Assembly (NCBI RefSeq): GCF_030732865.1
Contig: NZ_JASHKB010000003.1
Location: forward strand, 1-64,000
Reading direction: 5' to 3'
Source of the DNA: Roseitalea sp. MMSF_3546
Lineage (GTDB): Bacteria > Pseudomonadota > Alphaproteobacteria > Rhizobiales > Rhizobiaceae
DNA length: 64,000 nt
Shown piece after piece: positions 58,173 to 64,000 of this stretch. The first letter of the stretch is position 1. The number at the start of each line of letters is the position of its first letter. The translations under genes were made by a program, and so were the position numbers. The notes beneath the pieces are model-generated. The model was not told where the DNA came from, ran no database searches, and saw only the letters and a list, made by a program, of their open reading frames with translations.

Positions 58173-59657
58173 TCAGCCGGCCTTGTCGGTCTGATCCTTG
58201 TCGGTGACTTCCTCGTCGGTCTTGCCCTTGGCGGAAGCCGTCGCCTTCTTGCCCGCCTGCTTCTTCGGGGCGGCCTTCTTCTCTTCGGACGTGTTCGAAT
58301 CCGCCTTGGCCGCCTCGTCCTCCTCGTCATCGGCCATCAGCTCTTCCTTGCTGACGGTCTTGTCGGTGACGTCCACCTCGGTGAGCAGGTGATCGACGGT
58401 CTTCTCCTCGAAGATCGGGGCGCGCAGATTGGCCACCGCATCGGGGTTGTTCTGGAAGAACTCGTAGATCTGGCGCTCCTGGCCGGGATACTGGCGCACA
58501 TGGGACATGACCGCCTGCTGCATCTCGGTTTCGGTTACCTCGACGCCGGCTTCCTCGCCGATCCGCGACAGCACCAGCCCGAGCCGCACGCGCCGCTCGG
58601 CGAGCTTGCGGTATTCCTGCCGCGCCTGGTCCTCGGTGGTGTCCTCGTCCTCGAAGGTCCGGCCGGCCTGCTCGAGTTCGCGCGTGATCTGCGACCAGAT
58701 GTTGTTGAACTCGGTCTCGACCAGCTTTTCGGGGCTTTCGAACCGGTACATCTCGTCGAGCGCATCGAGCAGCTGGCGCTTGACCTTCTGACGGGTCATG
58801 TTGCCGTACTGGCCCTCGATCTGCTCGCGGATGATGGTGCGCAGGCGCTCGATGCTCTCGATGCCGAGCTTTTCGGCCAGTTCGTCATTGAGCTCGATCG
58901 GCTCCGCCTTCTCGACCTTGACGACATTGACCTCGAAGACCGCTTGCTTGCCGGCCAGGTGGGCGGCCTGGTAATCTTCGGGAAAGCTGACGGTCACGGT
59001 CACGTCGTCACCGGCCTTGACGCCGACGAGCTGTTCCTCGAAGCCGGGAATGAACTGGCCCGAGCCGAGCACGATCTGCGCGCCCTCGTCGGCGCCGCCC
59101 TCGAACGCCTCGCCGTCGATCTTGCCCAGATAGTTCATGGTCACGCGGTCGCCATCGGCCGCCTTGCCGTCCTTTTCGGACCATTCGGCCGCCGACTGGG
59201 CGACGCGCATGACCTGCTCCTCGACCTCCTCGTCGGCGATCTCGACGACCGGGCGGGTGATCTTGATCGACGAATAGTCCTTGATCTCGATCGGCGGCAT
59301 CACCTCGTATTTCAGCGAGAACTCGAAATCGCTCTCGCCCTCGAGCACCTTTTCGGCCTCGCTCTCGTCCTCGGTCATGTCGATTTCGGGCGGGGTGGCC
59401 GAACGTTCGCCTCGGTCGGCGAGCACCGAACCGGGCGTGTCCTTGATGATCTCGTTGACGATCTCGGCCATGAACGACTTGCCATACATCCGCCGCAGAT
59501 GGCTGACCGGCACCTTGCCCGGGCGGAAGCCGTTCAGGCGCACGCGCGGCTTGGCGTCGTGCAGCCGGTCGGTCAGCTTCGCCTGAAGGTCGGTCCTGGG
59601 AACGACGACCTTGATTTCGCGCTTGAGCCCTTCATTGAGGGTTTCGGTGACCTGCAT
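58173..59657 (-). CDS. tig: Trigger factor
   Basis: Ribosome-bound chaperone and peptidyl-prolyl isomerase. The 494-aa protein starts [19 protein letters not shown] and has the ribosome-binding loop GFRPGKVP, a FKBP-like PPIase domain ([30 protein letters not shown]) and the helical C-terminal domain. A 45-residue Lys/Ala/Glu-rich tail ([20 protein letters not shown]) ends it, which is common in alphaproteobacterial forms. tRNA-Leu(TAG) lies 84 bp upstream in the same direction. Confidence 0.97.
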   Translation of the reverse strand: MQVTETLNEGLKREIKVVVPRTDLQAKLTDRLHDAKPRVRLNGFRPGKVPVSHLRRMYGKSFMAEIVNEIIKDTPGSVLADRGERSATPPEIDMTEDESEAEKVLEGESDFEFSLKYEVMPPIEIKDYSSIKITRPVVEIADEEVEEQVMRVAQSAAEWSEKDGKAADGDRVTMNYLGKIDGEAFEGGADEGAQIVLGSGQFIPGFEEQLVGVKAGDDVTVTVSFPEDYQAAHLAGKQAVFEVNVVKVEKAEPIELNDELAEKLGIESIERLRTIIREQIEGQYGNMTRQKVKRQLLDALDEMYRFESPEKLVETEFNNIWSQITRELEQAGRTFEDEDTTEDQARQEYRKLAERRVRLGLVLSRIGEEAGVEVTETEMQQAVMSHVRQYPGQERQIYEFFQNNPDAVANLRAPIFEEKTVDHLLTEVDVTDKTVSKEELMADDEEDEAAKADSNTSEEKKAAPKKQAGKKATASAKGKTDEEVTDKDQTDKAG

Positions 59658-59741
59658 GTTCAAACCTTCATGTCTGCCGGCGCGGGGCCCGTCATGGCCA
59701 ACCGATCGCGCCCTTGATCTCGACCTCGCTGGATGGCGAAT

Positions 59742-59826
59742 TGGTGCGGATAGAGGGAGTCGAACCCCCACGCCTTGCGGCACCGGAACCTAAATCCGGC
59801 GCGTCTACCAGTTCCGCCATATCCGC
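59742..59826 (-). tRNA. tRNA-Leu (anticodon TAG)
   Basis: An 85-nt class II tRNA with encoded CCA. The acceptor stem is GCGGATA/TATCCGC, the anticodon stem CCGGA/TCCGG carries loop TTTAGGT giving TAG, and the T-arm contains GTTCGACTC. Confidence 0.97.
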
Positions 59827-59863
59827 ACGCGGGACATACCGGAGCATGCCGCCAGTGGCGCGC

Positions 59864-59891
59864 TCTATACCACCCTGACCGGGCGGTTCAA
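59864..59891 (-). promoter_or_regulatory. Sigma-70 promoter of tRNA-Leu(TAG), possibly also tig
   Basis: On the minus strand TTGAAC (59886-59891) and TATAGA (59864-59869) are spaced 16 bp and lie 37 bp upstream of the tRNA. Read-through could supply trigger factor. Confidence 0.6.
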
Positions 59892-59915
59892 ACGAAAAAG
59901 CACCGCGCTCACCGG

Positions 59916-60503
59916 TCAATAGAGCGGTTCGGTGACGATCACCTCGCCGCCCTGGCGCAGCGCCTTGATCTGGGCGGTGCCGGTCGCGTCGACGGCGAGC
60001 ACCACTTCGGTAAGCTGGCCATCGCGCATGTTCGTTTCAAGCTCGGGCGCGCGATGCTCGTTGGTGTAGAACCGGTCGATGCCGTAATCGACGGACAAAT
60101 TGACCGTCTGCGCGCTGGCATAGTTCGCGGTGCCCCGCAAGAAGACACCGCCCGGCGGCGGTTCGAGCGATACGCGCACCGGTTCGAATACGCCATCCGG
60201 CCCCGCCTCGACGCTGACATAGACCGTCAGGTCGCGTTGCGCATCCACGCCCTCGAGCGCCGCACGCAGCGGGTCGAGCGCCGGGCCCTCGATGCTGGCG
60301 GCCTCATAGCCGAGCCGGACATAGCGCCCGCGCAGCAGGTCGCGCGGGTCGACCGGCGCGGTCCTGAGCACGACCTCCTGCCCCTGGCGAAGAATGCGGG
60401 CGCGATCCGCGATCATCCATGCCAGCATGGCGCACAGGGCGAGCGTGGCGATCAGTGCGCCGGGCAGCACGAAGCGTTTGGTGGATGCGGCACGCTCAGC
60501 CAT
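59916..60503 (-). CDS. GDYXXLXY domain protein
   Basis: A membrane-anchored protein of 195 aa. One N-terminal helix (FVLPGALIATLALCAMLAWM, about 12-30) precedes a periplasmic beta domain with the family signature DPRDLLRGRYVRLGYE (GDYxxLxY variant) and FYTNEHRAPELE. It partners with DUF2157 proteins and is always encoded next to them. GGGAG seven bases upstream fixes the ATG at 60503, so it overlaps the DUF2157 stop by 8 bp (translational coupling). Confidence 0.9.
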   Translation of the reverse strand: MAERAASTKRFVLPGALIATLALCAMLAWMIADRARILRQGQEVVLRTAPVDPRDLLRGRYVRLGYEAASIEGPALDPLRAALEGVDAQRDLTVYVSVEAGPDGVFEPVRVSLEPPPGGVFLRGTANYASAQTVNLSVDYGIDRFYTNEHRAPELETNMRDGQLTEVVLAVDATGTAQIKALRQGGEVIVTEPLY

Positions 60504-61665
60504 GGTCATGCTCCCGGCGGGCGGAACGGAAGCGCCGTTCGGCGACATAGATCACAAGCGCGATCGCCGTCAGCGTCAGGCCGACGGCGAAGAAGAAGCC
60601 GGCGGTGCCGAGCAGCGTGGCGACCGTTTCGGCATAAAGGAACAGGGTCTCGCCCACGAACAGCACATAGCCGGCATAGCGGATCGGCCGCGAACGGGCG
60701 CCATGGGCGAAAAGGGCAAACAGGGCGAAGGCCAGCGTCATCGGGCCGACGACGATCAGCGGCAGCAGGTCGCCGGCCTCGGTATGCAGCGCGAAAAGGG
60801 CGAAGACGCCGAGGCCGAACGCGGCACCGGCACGCGGCCGGCGCAGGCCCGGCACGCCGCGAAGGCGGCCAGGGGCGACCCGTTCGGCCCACAGCACCGC
60901 CACCGCGAGCGCCAGCGCGATCAGCCAGATCGCCAGCCGGATCGCATCGGGCAGGCCGTCATAGGCGTCGATGACGGCCTCGATCACCGCGCCGGCAAAG
61001 GGCAGAAGTCCGACCACGAAGGCGGCAATGGCGGCCCACCTGACCCACCGCGCGGCCATCAGCGTGCCGAGCCCGTAGCCGGCCGCGCAGAACAGCGCAA
61101 ACCCGGCGAAGACCGGCGTGAGCAGATTGTCGGGCTCCGGCGTTTCCAGATACCACCAGGCGGCCGCGCCCAGCGCGAAAAGGGCGAGCACATGGCTGCG
61201 CACGCACAGCGCGGCAAGGCCCAGCCCGGCGGCGAAGCCAAGCATGGCCTGGCCGACATCGCCGGGCAAATGGTACATCTGGCCGACCAGGGCGACACCG
61301 CCGACATAGGCCGCGCCGCCGACGAAATAGAATGCCTCCTCAAGGCGCAGATGCCGGCCATGATCGCGCAGGCGCACCACCGCCCCGCCAACCAGACCGG
61401 CGCCGATCAGCACCATGACGCCAGCCACGCGTGCAAGCCGCGGGATGGCCTCCCAGTTGGCCGAGATGAACATCAGGATCGCCGCGGCAAACGAAAGCGC
61501 GGCGAAACCGGCCACGATCCGCAGAAAGGAAAAGCGCCGGGCCGGCCTTTCGGTCGCCACCGAGAGCGAACCGCGCACGTCGTCAAGAAGGGTTTGCGCG
61601 ACGTCATCGGAAACGACGCCGCGGCGCTGCCAGTCCTTGATCTGGTTTTCCAGATAGCTCGCCAT
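60496..61665 (-). CDS. DUF2157 polytopic membrane protein
   Basis: A 389-aa protein with a short cytosolic N-terminus (MASYLENQIKDWQRRGVVSD) that forms the DUF2157 helix pair, then about 10-12 hydrophobic helices. Its function is unknown. It is the first gene of a two-gene unit with the GDYXXLXY protein, and is divergent from the DUF1127 gene. The ATG at 61665 is used. Confidence 0.9.
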   Translation of the reverse strand: MASYLENQIKDWQRRGVVSDDVAQTLLDDVRGSLSVATERPARRFSFLRIVAGFAALSFAAAILMFISANWEAIPRLARVAGVMVLIGAGLVGGAVVRLRDHGRHLRLEEAFYFVGGAAYVGGVALVGQMYHLPGDVGQAMLGFAAGLGLAALCVRSHVLALFALGAAAWWYLETPEPDNLLTPVFAGFALFCAAGYGLGTLMAARWVRWAAIAAFVVGLLPFAGAVIEAVIDAYDGLPDAIRLAIWLIALALAVAVLWAERVAPGRLRGVPGLRRPRAGAAFGLGVFALFALHTEAGDLLPLIVVGPMTLAFALFALFAHGARSRPIRYAGYVLFVGETLFLYAETVATLLGTAGFFFAVGLTLTAIALVIYVAERRFRSARREHDHG

Positions 61666-61744
61666 GCCGGACCGGATTAATGCCTTTTTCTCAACGGTTT
61701 ACGCAATCACGCCATGTTACGGACCGGTTACCAACAGGGCGGAA

Positions 61745-61781
61745 TTGTGCAATGCAAAATATGCATGGATGCCATGCACAA
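61745..61781. promoter_or_regulatory. Palindromic operator-like sequence upstream of the DUF1127 gene
   Basis: TTGTGCA (61745-61751) and TGCACAA (61775-61781) are perfect inverted arms, and three more bases (GCA/TGC) pair two positions further in. The centre lies at about -61 from the predicted DUF1127 transcription start, a usual activator position. Which regulator binds is not known. Confidence 0.5.
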
Positions 61782-61788
61782 ATCGCGG

Positions 61789-61817
61789 TTATCAGCGGCA
61801 CCGGGCGGGCCTATATC
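61789..61817 (+). promoter_or_regulatory. Candidate promoter of the DUF1127 gene
   Basis: TTATCA (61789-61794) and TATATC (61812-61817) are spaced 17 bp. Both match consensus at 4/6. It would give a leader of about 52 nt. Confidence 0.5.
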
Positions 61818-61875
61818 GGGCTCGCAACGAACAACAAACCGGATCACACCGGAAGTCAACGGAAAGGACAACGCC

Positions 61876-62019
61876 ATGAACCTGACACGCTCGTTCGCCC
61901 AGTGGCGCAAGGCACGCAAGACCTACAACGAGTTGAGCCGTCTTTCGACGCGCGAGCTCGACGATCTGGGTATTGCACGCGGCGACATCGCCGAAATCGC
62001 CCGCCGCTCGGTGCGCTGA
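61876..62019 (+). CDS. DUF1127 small arginine-rich protein
   Basis: A 47-aa basic protein beginning MNLTRSFAQWRKARKTYNEL with the family core LSRLSTRELDDLGI and ending RGDIAEIARRSVR. DUF1127 proteins are frequent in alphaproteobacteria; members in Agrobacterium and Rhodobacter affect phosphate and carbon metabolism or bind RNA. GGAAAGGAC precedes the ATG. It forms a compact monocistronic unit with its own promoter and a strong terminator. Confidence 0.9.
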   Translation: MNLTRSFAQWRKARKTYNELSRLSTRELDDLGIARGDIAEIARRSVR

Positions 62020-62112
62020 ATACCGATGGAATTCGTCCGCCGGCCTTCCTCCTCCCGGGCCGGCGCGACGATGAAGGGGAGCGGCTTCCTCCCGGCCGCA
62101 CCTTCTCATGGA

Positions 62113-62145
62113 ACACCTGCCGTCCTCCCCGGCAGGTGTTTTTTT
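62113..62145 (+). terminator. Rho-independent terminator after the DUF1127 gene
   Basis: ACACCTGCC (62113-62121) and GGCAGGTGT (62131-62139) form a perfect 9-bp stem with a 9-nt loop, followed by a run of seven T. It ends the DUF1127 transcript about 95 nt after the stop codon and separates it from trmFO. Confidence 0.93.
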
Positions 62146-62207
62146 GTGTCCGACAGGGGCGCGGGAGACGTGTTGCCGGCCTCCGGGCCGTGCGCTAGTT
62201 TCGCGCC

Positions 62208-63629
62208 ATGAGCGATGCTCCCATTCATGTTGTCGGCGGCGGCCTGGCCGGTTCGGAAGCGGCCTGGCAGATCGCGCGCCAGGGCGTACCGGTGGTGCTG
62301 CACGAAATGCGCGGGGTTCGCGGCACCCAGGTGCACAAGACCGACGCGCTGGCCGAACTGGTGTGCTCGAATTCGTTTCGCTCCGACGATGCCGAACTGA
62401 ACGCGGTGGGCCTTCTGCATGCCGAATTGCGGCTGGCCGGCTCGCTGATCATGGCGAGCGGGGACGCCAACCAGGTGCCGGCCGGCTCGGCGCTGGCCGT
62501 CGACCGCGACGGCTTCGCCCGGCAGGTGACCGAGGCCATTGCGGCCCACCCGCTCATCACCGTGGTCCGCGAAGAGGTGACCGGCCTGCCGCCAGCGCAA
62601 TGGGGCTCGACGATCATCGCCACCGGTCCGCTGACCGCGCCGGCGCTGGCCGAGGCCATCGCCGCAGAAACCGGCCAGGACGCACTGGCATTCTTCGATG
62701 CGATCGCGCCGATCGTTTATGCCGACACGGTCGACACCGACATCGCCTGGTTCCAGTCGCGCTACGACAAGACGGGGCCCGGCGGCACCGGCAAGGATTA
62801 CCTGAACTGCCCGATGGACAAGGCGCAGTACGAGGCCTTCATCGACGCGCTGCTCGGCGGCGAGACGACCGATTTCAAGGACTTCGAGGGCACGCCCTAT
62901 TTCGACGGCTGCCTGCCGATCGAGGTGATGGCCGCGCGCGGGCGCGAGACGCTGCGCCACGGCCCGATGAAGCCGATGGGACTGACGAACGCGCACAAGC
63001 CCGACGAAAAGCCTTATGCCGTCGTGCAGCTGCGCCAGGACAACGCGCTGGGCACGCTCTACAACATGGTCGGCTTCCAGACCAAGCTGCGCTATGGCGC
63101 GCAAAAGGACATCTTCCGGCGCATACCGGGGCTGGAAAACGCCGAATTCGCCCGGCTGGGCGGGCTGCACCGCAACACCTATCTGAACTCGCCGGTCCTG
63201 CTCGGGCCCGACCTTTCGCTGCGATCGCGGCCCGATATCCGCTTTGCCGGACAGATCACCGGCTGCGAGGGCTATGTGGAATCGGCGGCGATCGGACTTC
63301 TTGCCGGGCGCTTCGCGGCGGCGCAGAAGACGGGCCAGCCGGTCGAACCGCCGCCCCAGACGACGGCCTTCGGCGCGCTGCTGGCGCATATCACGGGCGG
63401 CCATCTGGTCGCCGAGGACGAGCCGGGCAAGCGCTCCTTTCAGCCCATGAACATCAATTTCGGCCTGTTTCCGCCGCCGCCCGAGGGGGCGATGCGCAAG
63501 CCCGACGGCTTTACCGGCCGGTTCCGCGGCAAGGACAAGGCGCTGGCCAAGAAACGCGCGCTGACAGCGCGGGCGCTTGCCGATTGCCGCGCCTGGCTGG
63601 GAACCGGCGCGCTGGAAGCGGCGGAGTAG
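62208..63629 (+). CDS. trmFO: Folate-dependent tRNA m5U54 methyltransferase TrmFO
   Basis: Makes m5U54 in the T-loop using methylenetetrahydrofolate and FADH2. The 473-aa protein has the FAD site [14 protein letters not shown], the cysteine motif [12 protein letters not shown] (Cys53), [11 protein letters not shown] with the second functional cysteine near 205, the block [14 protein letters not shown] and the C-terminal [10 protein letters not shown]. Its presence replaces E. coli TrmA. It is transcribed alone after the DUF1127 terminator. Confidence 0.97.
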   Translation: MSDAPIHVVGGGLAGSEAAWQIARQGVPVVLHEMRGVRGTQVHKTDALAELVCSNSFRSDDAELNAVGLLHAELRLAGSLIMASGDANQVPAGSALAVDRDGFARQVTEAIAAHPLITVVREEVTGLPPAQWGSTIIATGPLTAPALAEAIAAETGQDALAFFDAIAPIVYADTVDTDIAWFQSRYDKTGPGGTGKDYLNCPMDKAQYEAFIDALLGGETTDFKDFEGTPYFDGCLPIEVMAARGRETLRHGPMKPMGLTNAHKPDEKPYAVVQLRQDNALGTLYNMVGFQTKLRYGAQKDIFRRIPGLENAEFARLGGLHRNTYLNSPVLLGPDLSLRSRPDIRFAGQITGCEGYVESAAIGLLAGRFAAAQKTGQPVEPPPQTTAFGALLAHITGGHLVAEDEPGKRSFQPMNINFGLFPPPPEGAMRKPDGFTGRFRGKDKALAKKRALTARALADCRAWLGTGALEAAE

Positions 63630-63644
63630 CCGGTCCGCGGCGCC

Positions 63645-64000
63645 TCATTCGGGTGAAGGACGGGCGGCCTGTGCGCGGTTCGACAGGTGCAGCTTGGCCC
63701 GCATGTCGGCGGCGAAGGCCTGGCCGACCACGTTGCGCAGTTCACGGTCGCGCCCGGTCAGCCGGCGCAGGCGATCCGCATCGATGGCAAAGACGGTCGC
63801 GGCGGTCGCGGCGACGACGGTCGCGGTGGCCGGCGTGCCGGTCAGTGCGGTTACCTCGCCAATGAAGGTCCCGGGCAGGCATTCGCCGATGCGCTTGCCC
63901 CCCGAAATGACGTCGGCGCGCCCCTGTTTGAGGTACAACAGGTTCGCCACCGGCTGGTCCTCGGTCGCCAGCACGCTGCCCGGTTCGACATCGATCCAGT
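63645..64000 (-). CDS. Cyclic-nucleotide-binding domain protein, C-terminal part (runs off window)
   Basis: A minus-strand frame that enters from the right edge and shows a Crp-type cNMP-binding fold: EPGSVLATEDQPVANLLYLKQGRADV, GTFIGEVTALTG and the acidic VFAIDADRLRRL. It ends with a helical tail and stop at 63645 and lacks a helix-turn-helix, so it looks like a cNMP-sensor domain alone or at the end of a larger protein. The N-terminus is outside the window. Confidence 0.85.
   Translation of the reverse strand, partial: WIDVEPGSVLATEDQPVANLLYLKQGRADVISGGKRIGECLPGTFIGEVTALTGTPATATVVAATAATVFAIDADRLRRLTGRDRELRNVVGQAFAADMRAKLHLSNRAQAARPSPE

Overview
The window is 64 kb of high-GC chromosome from an alphaproteobacterium, most likely of the order Hyphomicrobiales (Rhizobiales). 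The evidence is gene content and order: a suf Fe-S operon with an extra NifS-type desulfurase and an Irr-box-like site, an aminotransferase-hom-glpX-recJ run, sfsA-map-radC, an ATP12-type ATPase chaperone, DUF2336 and DUF1127 proteins, class I PHA synthase, propionyl-CoA carboxylase subunits and TrmFO. There is no prophage, no CRISPR array and no large mobile element. It is mostly core chromosome with small repeat insertions. No gene-free stretch exceeds 300 bp.

Layout. 1-2.6 kb: the 5' part of tuf, tRNA-Gly(CCC), an asparagine-synthase gene on the opposite strand, then tRNA-Gly(TCC) and tRNA-Tyr. 2.7-8.3 kb: rlmB, an OmpA-type lipoprotein, tRNA-Thr, nadK, a secreted fasciclin protein, a DEAD-box helicase and two small genes. 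8.4-16.6 kb: the suf cluster on the minus strand (nifS-like, sufB, a small membrane protein, a GIY-YIG cassette, sufC, sufD, sufS, sufT, sufA). It is interrupted by two copies of a palindromic repeat and by the nuclease cassette bounded by 37-bp inverted repeats. 16.8-24.6 kb: an alpha/beta hydrolase, tyrS, a large AsmA/DUF3971-like protein, a one-cysteine peroxiredoxin and an M23 peptidase. 24.6-30.6 kb (minus): recJ, glpX, hom, an aminotransferase and a lipoprotein. 30.7-35.1 kb (plus): phaC, sfsA, map, radC. 35.1-46 kb: pccB, ATP12, parE, DUF2336, nitroreductase, an exported repeat protein, an acyltransferase and thrS. 46-53 kb: small hypotheticals, tRNA-Leu(GAG), lipB, a SRPBCC-M50 protease fusion, pccA and a duplicated-domain protein. 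53-58 kb: a methyltransferase, a split MnmC-like pair (mnmD and an FAD oxidoreductase, divergent with touching start codons), an Fe-S photolyase and an atypical SDR. 58-64 kb: trigger factor, tRNA-Leu(TAG), a GDYXXLXY/DUF2157 membrane pair, a DUF1127 gene with its own promoter and terminator, trmFO and the end of a cyclic-nucleotide-binding protein.

Functional links. Translation and tRNA modification are over-represented: tuf, six tRNAs, tyrS, thrS, map, rlmB, mnmD, trmFO and tig. Propionyl-CoA carboxylase is encoded by separated pccA and pccB, with a PHA synthase nearby. The suf cluster is the most altered part and holds the strongest leads: repeat insertions, a selfish-looking nuclease cassette and an iron-responsive promoter.
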